A stretch of 64,000 nucleotides of DNA, taken from the NCBI RefSeq assembly GCF_000368065.1, contig NZ_KB851200.1, positions 1,419,204 through 1,483,203 of the forward strand, written 5' to 3'. The position numbers and the translations under genes are program-made. Below the pieces are notes generated by a model, which did not search any database, was not told the origin of the DNA, and saw only the letters and a list, made by a program, of their open reading frames with translations. Below are positions 19,592-29,357 of this stretch, in pieces. Position 1 is the stretch's first letter, and each line of letters starts with the position of its first letter. The stretch is from Acinetobacter seifertii. Lineage in GTDB: Bacteria > Pseudomonadota > Gammaproteobacteria > Pseudomonadales > Moraxellaceae.

Positions 19592-19966
19592 ATGAACCAC
19601 CCTTCAGAATTGAAGTATGCACGTACACATGAGTGGGTAAAAATTGAAGGTGATCTTGTTATTACAGGGATTACTGACCATGCACAAGATGAACTTGGAG
19701 ACTTGGTGTATGTTGAAACTCCGGAAGTTGGCAGCAAAGTAACAGCTGGCGAACAAGCTGGAGTAGTTGAATCAGTTAAAACGGCCTCTGATATACACGC
19801 CCCTGTATCTGGGACTGTAGTAGAAGTAAATACAGACCTTGAAGATGATCCGGATTTCGTAAATGAAGATCCATACGGCAAGGGCTGGATTTATAAAATC
19901 AAGCCAAACAACATGGCAGACGTTGAAAAACTGTTAACAAATGCAGAATATGAAGCTGGTCTATAA
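19592..19966 (+). CDS. gcvH: Glycine cleavage system H protein
   Basis: A 124-aa lipoyl carrier that shuttles the aminomethyl group between the P, T and L proteins of glycine cleavage. The lipoylated lysine is K63 in [10 protein letters not shown], within the normal GcvH fold ([25 protein letters not shown]). A strong AAGGAG site lies before the ATG. The gcvP and gcvT genes are not beside it, so the system is split in the chromosome or the protein doubles as a lipoate relay. A terminator follows directly. Confidence 0.95.
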   Translation: MNHPSELKYARTHEWVKIEGDLVITGITDHAQDELGDLVYVETPEVGSKVTAGEQAGVVESVKTASDIHAPVSGTVVEVNTDLEDDPDFVNEDPYGKGWIYKIKPNNMADVEKLLTNAEYEAGL

Positions 19967-19993
19967 AAGTTAACAACGCTTTCAGTATTTGAT

Positions 19994-20025
19994 AAAAACC
20001 AGTTTACTTTTAAACTGGTTTTTTT
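19994..20025 (+). terminator. Rho-independent terminator of gcvH
   Basis: AAACCAGTTTA / TAAACTGGTTT with a CTTT loop and a following T-run. Confidence 0.9.
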
Positions 20026-20072
20026 ATATATGTATAAATTAGCTATAAAGCCTGATGAATAGGAGCACTGAC

Positions 20073-20771
20073 ATGACAAGACTTGTTGTATTTTCTGGTG
20101 CAGGTATGAGTGCAGAAAGTGGAATTAGTACTTTTCGCGACAGTAATGGCCTATGGGAAAATTATGATATACAACAAGTAGCCACTCCAGAAGCTTGGAA
20201 CAAAAACCCGGCTTTAGTCCAACGGTTTTATAACGAACGCCGTAAAAATATTTTAGAAGCTCAGCCAAATGAAGCTCATCAGTACATTGCCAAACTACAA
20301 GCTCATTTTGATGTACAGGTTATTACTCAAAATATTGATGATTTACATGAGCGTGCTGGTAGCCACAGCGTCTTGCATCTACATGGTAATATTCGACTAG
20401 CAAAAAGCTCGGGACCAGATGCACAATATACAACTCAGTTTTATGAGATTAATGGTTGGAAGTTAGATTTAGAACATGACTTTTGCCCGAATGGTTATCC
20501 ACTTCGTCCTCATGTAGTTTGGTTTGGTGAAGCAGTTCCAGCATTTGAAGAAGCCATCAAGCAAGTACAGGAAGCAGATATTTTCATTGTTATTGGTTCA
20601 ACCTTAAGTGTTTATCCTGTTGCTGCTTTAGTTCATGAAATTCCTAATTACACTGAAGCCTACTATATAGATCCCCAAGCAGATCATTCTCGTGTTCCAT
20701 CTCAATATAAACTATTAAATATGACAGCCACAGAAGGTATGAAAGAGCTATTTCATCAGTTGACGAACTGA
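20073..20771 (+). CDS. SIR2-family NAD-dependent protein deacylase lacking the zinc ribbon cysteines
   Basis: A 232-aa sirtuin. NAD-binding motifs GAGMSAESGISTFRD, TQNIDDLHERAG and catalytic H104 in LHLHGN are intact. Y53 and R56 (FYNERR) match the Y-x2-R pair that lets CobB/SIRT5-type enzymes remove succinyl and malonyl groups. Unlike CobB, the insert between LHLHGN and RPHVVWFGE has only one cysteine (C138), so the structural zinc site is absent. I chose ATG 20073 because AGGAG lies 8 bases upstream; an upstream ATG at 20055 would place that site inside the coding sequence. Confidence 0.88.
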   Translation: MTRLVVFSGAGMSAESGISTFRDSNGLWENYDIQQVATPEAWNKNPALVQRFYNERRKNILEAQPNEAHQYIAKLQAHFDVQVITQNIDDLHERAGSHSVLHLHGNIRLAKSSGPDAQYTTQFYEINGWKLDLEHDFCPNGYPLRPHVVWFGEAVPAFEEAIKQVQEADIFIVIGSTLSVYPVAALVHEIPNYTEAYYIDPQADHSRVPSQYKLLNMTATEGMKELFHQLTN

Positions 20772-21180
20772 TATTTTCATAGTTTTTACTGCAGATTTCG
20801 TCTTTAGAGTAGTCTCTTCATCTAAAATTGATTTAAAAATACTCAACTCATATCAATTTTGCTTGTAGTGAATATATTGTCATTGCTAATTTTGTAACCA
20901 AAAATGCTATTTTATTCTCAAAATTTACCATTTCTATAATTTTTGAAAGTTTATAAGAATTATGCATGCCCTATAAGATATTGATTAAGATTAATTTAAT
21001 TTATAATGTAACTAAAATTACATTGGTTTACATAAAAATACATAAAATACATCACAAAGATAACAGAGCAAAAAAATTCTTTTGTGGTTGAATCTCAACC
21101 TCTTGAAATGCCGTACAAGAAAACAGCGACCTGGATTAGGTTACAATCACGGATTATGGATATAAGGACACACATCCATT
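20772..21180. other. AT-rich leader of putP
   Basis: About 410 bp with no gene. The sequence is AT-rich and must carry the putP promoter; an ATAAGGA ribosome binding site precedes the ATG at 21181. No dyad or riboswitch that I would defend. Confidence 0.5.
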
Positions 21181-22671
21181 ATGAGTTATTTTGATCCCAC
21201 CCTCATCATGTTTATGGTGTACATCGTAGCAATGGTACTTATTGGCTTATTCGCCTACCGTGCTACAAGCGACTTCTCTGATTATATTCTTGGTGGTCGT
21301 AGTTTAGGCAGTTTCGTTACTGCATTATCCGCAGGCGCATCAGACATGAGTGGTTGGTTACTCATGGGCTTACCAGGAGCGATTTATCTTTCTGGTTTAT
21401 CTGAGGCGTGGATTGCAATTGGCCTAATTATCGGTGCTTGGCTTAACTGGTTACTGGTTGCTGGTCGATTACGCGTTCATACTGAAATCCAAAATAATGC
21501 ACTCACTCTGCCCGACTATTTTACAAGTCGATTTGATGACCAGAAAAAGATTCTTCGCATTTTCTCTGCCGTTATTATCTTGGTTTTCTTCGCAATTTAC
21601 TGTGCCTCAGGTATGGTAGCTGGCGCACGTTTATTTGAAAATTTATTTGGTATGTCATATACCACCGCAGTCTGGTTAAGTGCTATTGCAACAATCAGTT
21701 ATGTTTGTATTGGTGGGTTCTTAGCCATTAGCTGGACCGATACTTTCCAAGCTGGCTTAATGATTTTTGCTCTTTTACTCACCCCAATCGTAACTTACCT
21801 TGCAATTGGTGATACGACTCACTTTGTAACGCTCATTGAAACTGCTCGTCCACATGCATTTAATATTGTTTCAGATTTAAGTGTGGTGGCTGTTTTATCT
21901 TCCATGGCATGGGGTTTAGGCTATTTTGGTCAACCGCATATCCTAGTTCGTTTCATGGCTGCTGATTCTGTAAAATCAATTCCTGCTGCTCGTCGTATCG
22001 GCATGACTTGGATGATTTTATGCTTAATTGGTGCTGTTGGTGCTGGTTTCTTCGGTATCGCATATTTTGAGCAACACCCTGAATTAGCAGCTGTTGTAAG
22101 CAAAAACCCTGAAACTGTATTCATGGAATTGACTAAAATTTTATTCAATCCTTGGATTGTGGGTATCATTTTGGCTGCAATTTTAGCTGCTGTTATGAGC
22201 ACGCTAAGCTGTCAACTTTTAGTATGTTCAAGTGCTTTAACTGAAGATTTATACAAAGGTTTCCTTCGTAAAAATGCATCTCAAAAAGAGCTTGTGTGGG
22301 TTGGTCGAGTTATGGTTCTTGCGATTGCAGTTCTTGCAATTGTGCTTGCAGGTAATCCAGACAGTAAAGTTCTTGGTCTTGTTGCCTATGCATGGGCTGG
22401 TTTCGGCGCTGCATTTGGTCCGCTTATTATCTTGTCATTGTTCTGGAAACGTATGAATTTACAAGGTGCTTTAGCGGGTATGATCGTTGGTGCTGTTGTA
22501 GTGATTGGCTGGAAGAATCTTTTCGCAAGTACTGGTGTTTACGAAATTATTCCTGGTTTTATTCTTGCATTTATCAGCATTATTGTAGTGAGTCTTTTAA
22601 CTAAAGCGCCAAACACAACAGTAACTGGACGCTTTGAAGAAGCAGATGAACTCTACAAAGAAAGTGTATAA
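21181..22671 (+). CDS. putP: Sodium/proline symporter PutP
   Basis: A 496-aa member of the solute:sodium symporter family, inner-membrane proline uptake. N-terminal DFSDYILGGRSLGSFVTALSAGASDMSGWLLMG is the PutP signature, including the Na+ and proline-site residues; about 13 membrane segments follow. The C-terminus is ...VTGRFEEADELYKESV. Forms the proline-use module with the convergent Lrp-type regulator and putA. A bidirectional terminator separates putP from the regulator. Confidence 0.95.
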   Translation: MSYFDPTLIMFMVYIVAMVLIGLFAYRATSDFSDYILGGRSLGSFVTALSAGASDMSGWLLMGLPGAIYLSGLSEAWIAIGLIIGAWLNWLLVAGRLRVHTEIQNNALTLPDYFTSRFDDQKKILRIFSAVIILVFFAIYCASGMVAGARLFENLFGMSYTTAVWLSAIATISYVCIGGFLAISWTDTFQAGLMIFALLLTPIVTYLAIGDTTHFVTLIETARPHAFNIVSDLSVVAVLSSMAWGLGYFGQPHILVRFMAADSVKSIPAARRIGMTWMILCLIGAVGAGFFGIAYFEQHPELAAVVSKNPETVFMELTKILFNPWIVGIILAAILAAVMSTLSCQLLVCSSALTEDLYKGFLRKNASQKELVWVGRVMVLAIAVLAIVLAGNPDSKVLGLVAYAWAGFGAAFGPLIILSLFWKRMNLQGALAGMIVGAVVVIGWKNLFASTGVYEIIPGFILAFISIIVVSLLTKAPNTTVTGRFEEADELYKESV

Positions 22672-22685
22672 AAATGAGTAAAATA

Positions 22686-22711
22686 AAAAGGGGCTTAGGC
22701 CCCTTTTTATT
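22686..22711. terminator. Bidirectional terminator between putP and the Lrp-type regulator
   Basis: AAAAGGGGC / GCCCCTTTT with a TTAG loop and A/T tracts on both sides. The regulator's stop codon (22707-22709) lies inside the T-tract, so one hairpin serves two convergent genes. Confidence 0.9.
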
Positions 22712-23195
22712 TGCTTTTAGTTTTGATTTTAATTTTTGAAGTATCTTTGACTACTTGCATTACAGGGTAACTACGGGTTTCTTTTACCCCTGGTAATTGC
22801 CATAGTACCTGCCCAGCAATACGTCTAAACTCCTCCATGCTGCCACTTCTTAACTTAATTAAGAAATCAAATCCGCCACTCACCATATGGCATTCAACGA
22901 TTTCTGGATAATGCACGACAGCATCAATAAACTCGTCTAAAACGTTAGGTGTTGTTTTATCAAGCAAGACCTCTACAAACACTAAAAAATTTGCATTCAG
23001 TTTGATTGGATTCAATTTTGCTTCATAGCCCAAGATGAATTCATCTTTTGTTAACTTCTGCACCCGAGCCATAACAGCGGTTGGAGATAAGTTCACCATT
23101 TCGGCTAATTTACTATTAGAAATTCGCCCATCTGTTTGAAGAATATCCAAAATTTTTAAATCAGTGCGATCAAGGCTTAATAATGGGCCATTCAT
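22707..23195 (-). CDS. Lrp/AsnC-family regulator, probable proline-catabolism regulator
   Basis: A 162-aa Lrp/AsnC protein: N-terminal HTH (LDRTDLKILDILQTDGRISNSKLAEMVNLSPTAVMARV) and C-terminal RAM effector domain (ECHMVSGGFDFLIKLR). It lies between putP and putA, divergent from putA with a 124-bp gap, which is the layout of PutR-type activators that respond to proline. PutA here lacks its own DNA-binding domain, so a separate regulator is expected; that makes this protein the natural candidate. Confidence 0.88.
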   Translation of the reverse strand: MNGPLLSLDRTDLKILDILQTDGRISNSKLAEMVNLSPTAVMARVQKLTKDEFILGYEAKLNPIKLNANFLVFVEVLLDKTTPNVLDEFIDAVVHYPEIVECHMVSGGFDFLIKLRSGSMEEFRRIAGQVLWQLPGVKETRSYPVMQVVKDTSKIKIKTKSK

Positions 23196-23319
23196 CTGAA
23201 TTTTCCTCTAAAAAATAGGCTAAATATAGTGAGTTATTCGGTGTTTCTTCTGTAATCATAAATTATCTAAACCTCTCTACTCAAGATGAGTTTATGAGAG
23301 TCGGTTGTCGGAAATAGAT

Positions 23320-26300
23320 ATGAACACAATGGATACTTTTCATCAAATGGATAAATCTCACCAAGGCTATATCACCGAATTCAATGATAAAAGTGAGTTT
23401 GAACAACGCATTAATACAGCTTGGCGTCGTGCTGAACCGGAAGCTGTAGAAGAGCTATTACAAGCTGCTGCGGTATCTGATGATTTAGATCATAAAATTT
23501 ATGAACTTGCATTTAATCTTGCCCATAACTTACGTGAACGTAAAACCTCTTCAGGTAAAGCTGGTATTGTTCAAGGGTTATTACAAGAATTCTCTCTTTC
23601 TTCTCAAGAAGGCGTGGCGCTTATGTGCCTCGCTGAAGCTTTGCTTCGTATTCCAGACTCTGCAACACGTGATTTGCTTATCCGAGATAAAATCAATCAA
23701 GGTAACTGGAAAGAACACGTTGGTCAAAGTAGCTTAATGTTTGTAAATGCTGCTGCATGGGGCCTTATGTTAACTGGTAAGCTTATGGAAACCCCAAAGC
23801 AAACCAGTCTTTCAAGTGTACTTACTGGCCTTTTAGCCCGTAGTGGACGTGGCATTATTCGTAAAGCAGTTGATGTTGCAATGCGTATGATGGGTGAACA
23901 GTTTGTAACTGGGGAAACTATTGAAGAAGCTGTAGACCACGCAAAAGTGCTTGAAGATAAAGGCTTCCGTTATTCGTACGACATGCTAGGTGAAGCAGCT
24001 TTAACTGACCATGACGCTGAACGCTACTTTAACGATTATACGCAAGCTATCCATGCAATTGGTAAAGCGTCTAATGGTAAAGGTGTTTATGATGGCCCAG
24101 GTATTTCAATCAAGCTTTCTGCTTTACATCCTCGTTATCAACGTGCGCAAATTGAACGTGTTCATCAAGAACTTTACGGCAAAGTATTTGAACTCGCTCG
24201 TTTAGCCAAACACTACAACATTGGTTTAAATATCGATGCTGAAGAATCAGAGCGTTTAGAAATTTCGCTTGAGTTACTTGAACGTCTTTGCTTCGAGCCA
24301 GAACTAGCCAACTGGAAAGGTATTGGATTCGTTATTCAAGCTTACCAAAAACGCTGCTTCTTTGTAGTTGATTATATTATTGATCTTGCTAAACGCAGCC
24401 AAAAACGCCTCATGATTCGTCTTGTAAAAGGCGCATATTGGGATAGCGAAATTAAGAAAGCTCAAATCGAAGGTATGGATGACTACCCTGTCTTCACGCG
24501 TAAAGTACATACAGATTTATCTTATATTGCTTGTGCTAAAAAATTACTTGCAGCCCCTGAGTTCATCTATCCACAATTTGCAACTCATAATGCTCAAACA
24601 TTGGCAACGATTTATCATTTAGCTGATCCAAGCAAATATTATGCTGGTCAATATGAGTTCCAATGCTTACACGGTATGGGTGAACCACTTTATGAACAAG
24701 TTGTGGGTCCTCGTGAGCAAAATAAATTAGGCGTACCATGCCGTATTTATGCTCCGGTTGGTAACCATGAAACTTTGTTAGCTTATTTAGTTCGTCGTTT
24801 ACTCGAAAATGGTGCAAACACTTCATTTGTTAACCGTATTGCCGATAAAACACTTAAAGTTGAAGATCTCATTCAATCTCCAATTTACGATATACGCAAT
24901 ACCGCTAAACTTGAGGGTTCAGTTGGTTTAAAACATCCATCAATTCCTCTTCCTTTAGATATGTATGGGTCACTTCGTAAAAACTCTAAAGGCTATGATT
25001 TAGCAAATGATACTCCACTTGCAGCTTTAGATAACACAGCTCAACAACTTCGTAACCGTGTTTGGCAAAGCCATCCTTTACTAGGAAATAACGCTTCAAC
25101 AGAACAACGCCATTCTGTTGCAATCACAAACCCAGCACAAAATGATGAAATTGTTGGGTATGTACAAGAAGCTGATCTTAATGATGTAGAAATTGCATTG
25201 AATGCAGCTGAACAAATACAAATTGAATGGGCAAATACACCCAAAGTTCAACGCGCACAATATTTAAAATGTGCAGCTGACCTTATGGAAAGCCGTATTC
25301 AAGAGCTAATGGTATTACTTTGCCGTGAAAGTGGTAAAACTTATGCCAATGCCATTGCAGAAGTTCGTGAAGCTGTAGATTTTTTACGTTACTACGCAAC
25401 TCAAGTCGAGAATCTTCCTTCAAATACAACGATTCAGCCGCTTGGTACTGTACTTTGCATTAGTCCATGGAACTTCCCTCTTGCAATTTTCTCTGGTCAA
25501 ATTGCTGCAGCATTAGTCAGTGGTAACTGTGTTATTGCAAAACCTGCTGAACAAACACCATTAATCGCGGCTCAAGCAGTGCAAATTTTATGGGAAGCTG
25601 GTATTCCACATGGTGCTGTACAGTTATTACCTGGCCGTGGTGAAACAGTAGGTGCTCAGCTTAGCCAAGATCGACGCATTGATGGCATCATGTTTACTGG
25701 CTCAACTGAAGTTGCAAAAATTTTGCAGAAAACAGTAGCAAAACGTTTGGCTGCTAATGGTCAATCTATTCCTCTCATTGCAGAGACTGGTGGTCAGAAT
25801 GCGATGATTGTGGACTCATCTGCTTTAACGGAACAAGTTGTACTTGATGTTGTAAGTTCTGCATTTGATAGCGCAGGTCAACGTTGCTCTGCTTTGCGTA
25901 TTTTATGTGTACAAGAAGATAGTGCTGCAACCGTTATTAAAATGCTTAAAGGTGCAATGCAGCAGTTAATCGTAGGTAACCCTGCTATTTTAAAAACAGA
26001 TATTGGCCCTGTTATTGATGAAGAAGCAAAACAGACAATTGATCAACATATCCAAAAAATGAAGTCTAAGGGCTATCCAGTACATCAACTGATGTTTGGT
26101 GCGACTAACCAAAATGAATTGAGCAAAGGAACTTTTGTTGTACCGACAGCAATTGAGTTACCTAACCTCGATGACTTACAACGCGAAGTTTTTGGTCCTG
26201 TTTTACACATAATTACCTATAAGTACGGCGAGCTTGAACAACTTATCTCTCGTATTAATGCCAAAGGTTATGGTTTAACAATGGGTCTGCATACTCGTAT

Positions 26301-27072
26301 TGATGAAACCATCCAAACCGTTATTCAACATGCTGAAGTTGGTAACCTTTATATCAACCGTAATATTGTTGGTGCTGTTGTTGGTGTTCAACCATTTGGT
26401 GGTGAAGGTTTATCTGGTACAGGTCCGAAAGCTGGTGGCCCGCTTTATATGTATCGCTTAATGCAAAATTGTTCAAATAAAGTATTAGCAACACCATTTG
26501 CTATGAAAAATGAACAAACTGTATATGAAGGTTTTAACCGAGAGGTTTATCAGAGCTTACAAAACTGGGCGAAACAGCATTTACCTCAAGCAAATCGTGA
26601 TATTGAACCATTTGGTGTAGGCAAGTTTTATGAGTTACAAGGCCCTACTGGGGAAAGTAACCAATATATTATTTTGCCGCGTCACCGTGTGCTTTCAATT
26701 GCTGACACTGAAGAAAATCAATTACATCAATTGCTCGCAATTTTTGCAGTGGGTAGCCAAGCTGCTGTAATGCCAAATAGTCCATTGCTGGTAAAACATA
26801 AACAAACGTTGCCAAAAGAGGTACTTGATGCAATTACTACAGTTAAAAACATTACGTCAGATAATTTTGATGCTGTTTTACATCATGGCAATCGTGAAGA
26901 GGTTCTTTCATTACAGCAAGAAATTGCTAGCCGCTCAGGCGCAATTGTTGGCATTACACATGTTGAATCCAATGAATCGATTCCACTTGAACGTTTAGTA
27001 ATTGAACGTGCAATTAGTGTGAATACAGCCGCTGCTGGTGGTAATGCAAGCTTAATGACTATGTCTGACTAA
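23320..27072 (+). CDS. putA: Bifunctional proline dehydrogenase / L-glutamate-5-semialdehyde dehydrogenase PutA
   Basis: Oxidises proline to glutamate in two steps with FAD and NAD+. From ATG 23320 it is 1,250 aa; a TTG at 23305 is also open, but CGGAAA before 23320 supports the ATG. The proline dehydrogenase barrel (FRYSYDMLGEAAL ... LMIRLVKGAYWDSE) covers roughly residues 200-480; the aldehyde dehydrogenase follows with E822 and catalytic C856 (SAGQRCSALR). The ribbon-helix-helix DNA-binding domain of E. coli PutA is missing. The C-terminal part after about residue 1,050 is a conserved lid-like domain. Confidence 0.95.
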   Translation: MNTMDTFHQMDKSHQGYITEFNDKSEFEQRINTAWRRAEPEAVEELLQAAAVSDDLDHKIYELAFNLAHNLRERKTSSGKAGIVQGLLQEFSLSSQEGVALMCLAEALLRIPDSATRDLLIRDKINQGNWKEHVGQSSLMFVNAAAWGLMLTGKLMETPKQTSLSSVLTGLLARSGRGIIRKAVDVAMRMMGEQFVTGETIEEAVDHAKVLEDKGFRYSYDMLGEAALTDHDAERYFNDYTQAIHAIGKASNGKGVYDGPGISIKLSALHPRYQRAQIERVHQELYGKVFELARLAKHYNIGLNIDAEESERLEISLELLERLCFEPELANWKGIGFVIQAYQKRCFFVVDYIIDLAKRSQKRLMIRLVKGAYWDSEIKKAQIEGMDDYPVFTRKVHTDLSYIACAKKLLAAPEFIYPQFATHNAQTLATIYHLADPSKYYAGQYEFQCLHGMGEPLYEQVVGPREQNKLGVPCRIYAPVGNHETLLAYLVRRLLENGANTSFVNRIADKTLKVEDLIQSPIYDIRNTAKLEGSVGLKHPSIPLPLDMYGSLRKNSKGYDLANDTPLAALDNTAQQLRNRVWQSHPLLGNNASTEQRHSVAITNPAQNDEIVGYVQEADLNDVEIALNAAEQIQIEWANTPKVQRAQYLKCAADLMESRIQELMVLLCRESGKTYANAIAEVREAVDFLRYYATQVENLPSNTTIQPLGTVLCISPWNFPLAIFSGQIAAALVSGNCVIAKPAEQTPLIAAQAVQILWEAGIPHGAVQLLPGRGETVGAQLSQDRRIDGIMFTGSTEVAKILQKTVAKRLAANGQSIPLIAETGGQNAMIVDSSALTEQVVLDVVSSAFDSAGQRCSALRILCVQEDSAATVIKMLKGAMQQLIVGNPAILKTDIGPVIDEEAKQTIDQHIQKMKSKGYPVHQLMFGATNQNELSKGTFVVPTAIELPNLDDLQREVFGPVLHIITYKYGELEQLISRINAKGYGLTMGLHTRIDETIQTVIQHAEVGNLYINRNIVGAVVGVQPFGGEGLSGTGPKAGGPLYMYRLMQNCSNKVLATPFAMKNEQTVYEGFNREVYQSLQNWAKQHLPQANRDIEPFGVGKFYELQGPTGESNQYIILPRHRVLSIADTEENQLHQLLAIFAVGSQAAVMPNSPLLVKHKQTLPKEVLDAITTVKNITSDNFDAVLHHGNREEVLSLQQEIASRSGAIVGITHVESNESIPLERLVIERAISVNTAAAGGNASLMTMSD

Positions 27073-27085
27073 CGCATAATTTATT

Positions 27086-27120
27086 TAAAAAGCCCAAATC
27101 TCAGTATTTGGGCTTTTTTA
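27086..27120 (+). terminator. Rho-independent terminator of putA
   Basis: AAAAGCCCAAAT / ATTTGGGCTTTT stem with a 6-nt loop and T-run. Confidence 0.9.
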
Positions 27121-27177
27121 TTTAATGAAGTAATCTATTTTTAAATATATAAATTTTATAGATTAGAGAGTTTCGTA

Positions 27178-27651
27178 GTGATCTTTTTAGAATCAGAGCA
27201 ATATCAACAAAAATGTATTCAACTTTTTAATTCGTATAAAAAAGATATTTCCACACTTCTCCCATTTGCCAAAGTTGAGCATATAGGTTCTTCTGCAATA
27301 CCTCATGCAATTTCCAAAGGTGATCTAGATATTTATATCGAAGTTATGCCTGAGCAATTTGAATTCGCAATAAATCAGTTGAAAACACTTAATTTTATAG
27401 AGAAACAAAATACGCTTAGAACACACGAGCTTTGCATGCTCGAATCACTGAACAACGATGATGCTGCATTTCAAGTTGTAGTAGCCGATTCAGTATTTAC
27501 GTTTTTCTTAATATTTAGAAATAAGCTTATAGACTCACCAAAGCTCGTGAACGAATATAATCAACTAAAATTAGAGTGTAGTCATTTAGACCATGATCAA
27601 TATAGAAAAGTAAAATCAGATTTTATTCAAAATGTCTTAAATCATCTCTAA
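27178..27651 (+). CDS. GrpB family protein
   Basis: A 157-aa protein of the GrpB/UPF0157 family, a nucleotidyltransferase-like fold. The signature [24 protein letters not shown] contains the G-S and D-x-D residues of that fold. It starts with GTG at 27178 after a weak GAGAG site; no better start exists. In some bacteria GrpB domains are fused to dephospho-CoA kinase, but the stand-alone form has no firm function. Confidence 0.85.
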   Translation: MIFLESEQYQQKCIQLFNSYKKDISTLLPFAKVEHIGSSAIPHAISKGDLDIYIEVMPEQFEFAINQLKTLNFIEKQNTLRTHELCMLESLNNDDAAFQVVVADSVFTFFLIFRNKLIDSPKLVNEYNQLKLECSHLDHDQYRKVKSDFIQNVLNHL

Positions 27652-27757
27652 TTTAAGTACCCTATTTGTTTATGAATATCTGAGTAAAATTGGCTCCTGC
27701 AAGCGCGTTTTTTTTGGTACCATTCACTATTTGATTCTGTTTAAATTTTCTTTGTCT

Positions 27758-28843
27758 ATGACCTCTTCTTATCGTCAACAACTTCAAGCTAAAATTGATC
27801 GCATTACTACTCAATTTTCTGAATTTACACCGCCTACATTAGAAGTGTTTGAATCACCTGAACAACATTTCCGTATGCGTGCTGAGTTTCGGATCTGGCA
27901 TACAGAAAATGATATGTTTTATGCCATGTTTGAACGTAACGATGAAGACAAGCAAAAAACAGTTGTTCGCATAGACGAGTTTCCTATTGCTGATAAAAGC
28001 ATTAATGATTTAATGCCGAAACTTTTGGAAGAACTTAAAGCAGAAGATAAGCTTTCTAACCGTATATTTGAAGTGGATTTCCTCGCAACACTAAGTGGGC
28101 AAATGCTAGTTACTCTAATTTATCACCGTAAATTAGATCAGGAATGGGAACAAGCAGCCAAAACACTTGCTGAAAAGCTAAATATTAAAATTATGGGTCG
28201 TAGCCGTGGCCAAAAAATTGTGATTGGCGACGACTTTGTTGTAGAAGAATTTGAGCTTTTAAATCGTACATTCAAATATAAGCAAATTGAAAGCAGCTTT
28301 ACCCAACCTAATGCTCAAGTTTGCAAAAAAATGCTGCAATGGGCATGTGATGCAGCGGAAGGTTCGAAAAAACATTTATTAGAACTTTATTGTGGTAATG
28401 GTAACTTTACCCTTCCTTTATCACTAAAATTCGAACGCGTACTTGCTACAGAACTTGCTAAATCATCAGTCTATGCCGCTCAATGGAATATTGAACAAAA
28501 CCAGATCGATAATATTCAGGTAGCTCGTCTGTCGGCTGAAGAGTTTACTCAAGCATATCAAGGTGAGCGTGAGTTCCGCCGTCTACAAGAAGCAAATATT
28601 GATATTCAGAGCTATGACTTTGACACGGTATTCGTAGACCCTCCGCGTGCCGGAATTGATGTTGAAACTTTAAAACTTTTACAAGGTTTTGAGCGTATCA
28701 TCTACATTTCATGTAACCCTGACACTTTATATGAAAACTTAAAAACACTCACAAAAACTCATCAAGTGACTAAGTTTGCTTTGTTCGATCAGTTTCCTTA
28801 TACACATCATGTCGAATCAGGTGTATTACTTGAGAAGATTTAA
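27758..28843 (+). CDS. trmA: tRNA (uracil-54-C5)-methyltransferase TrmA
   Basis: Makes ribothymidine at position 54 of tRNA using SAM; 361 aa, close to E. coli TrmA (366). I chose ATG 27758 ([10 protein letters not shown]) over the open frame upstream from TTG 27731. The SAM loop [19 protein letters not shown] and the catalytic cysteine in ISCNPDTL are all present. There is no N-terminal TRAM domain and no iron-sulfur cysteine cluster, which separates it from RlmC and RlmD. Confidence 0.94.
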   Translation: MTSSYRQQLQAKIDRITTQFSEFTPPTLEVFESPEQHFRMRAEFRIWHTENDMFYAMFERNDEDKQKTVVRIDEFPIADKSINDLMPKLLEELKAEDKLSNRIFEVDFLATLSGQMLVTLIYHRKLDQEWEQAAKTLAEKLNIKIMGRSRGQKIVIGDDFVVEEFELLNRTFKYKQIESSFTQPNAQVCKKMLQWACDAAEGSKKHLLELYCGNGNFTLPLSLKFERVLATELAKSSVYAAQWNIEQNQIDNIQVARLSAEEFTQAYQGEREFRRLQEANIDIQSYDFDTVFVDPPRAGIDVETLKLLQGFERIIYISCNPDTLYENLKTLTKTHQVTKFALFDQFPYTHHVESGVLLEKI

Positions 28844-28871
28844 ACAAAATCTTTCAATGTAACCAAATTTT

Positions 28872-28900
28872 ATAAGGAGATTAAATATCTCCTTATTTTT
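28872..28900 (+). terminator. Rho-independent terminator of trmA
   Basis: ATAAGGAGAT / ATCTCCTTAT with a 5-nt loop, then a T-run. Confidence 0.88.
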
Positions 28901-29091
28901 CAATGCATTTCATATAAGCACTTAAATTTTTAAAAAATATCAAGTCATCTATTCGTCATAATTTCGTTTAACTCAACCATTACTATCGAAAATTCTTGAG
29001 TTCAACTGGTGGATTTATCACATATAGAGTCTTGTATTTTAATTTAAATTGGCTATATTTCGAGCTATGTTAGGTTGTATATGAAGGCTCT

Positions 29092-29322
29092 ATGAGTTTT
29101 TGGCAAAAGCTGTTCTTAGCAGATCAACAGCATAACGAGCATAAGAATCAAACTGCTTGTGTTGAAAATGACTGCTCATGTAAAACTAATGAACAACTTC
29201 TAAGTGCGCTTGCACAAGCAACAGATGAAGATGTCATTATGGGAATAAAAAAAGTTCTTATTTCCCGTGGGTATAGCCGAAAAGAGTTAAATGAACTCAT
29301 TCAAAAACCATCTATTCATTAA
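29092..29322 (+). CDS. Small hypothetical protein with a cysteine pair
   Basis: A 76-aa protein I do not recognise by function. The N-terminal half has a small cysteine cluster (CVENDCSCK), the C-terminal half looks helical (TDEDVIMGIKKVLISRGYSRKELNELIQ). No signal peptide or membrane segment. It has its own terminator and stands alone, so it is probably a real single-gene unit. Confidence 0.7.
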   Translation: MSFWQKLFLADQQHNEHKNQTACVENDCSCKTNEQLLSALAQATDEDVIMGIKKVLISRGYSRKELNELIQKPSIH

Positions 29323-29325
29323 TGA

Positions 29326-29353
29326 TAAAGCCAGTCTTGTACTGGCTTTTTTG
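29326..29353. terminator. Terminator after the 76-aa gene
   Basis: AAAGCCAGT / ACTGGCTTT hairpin with T-run; convergent with the glycosidase gene that ends at 29358. Confidence 0.88.
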
Positions 29354-29357
29354 CATT

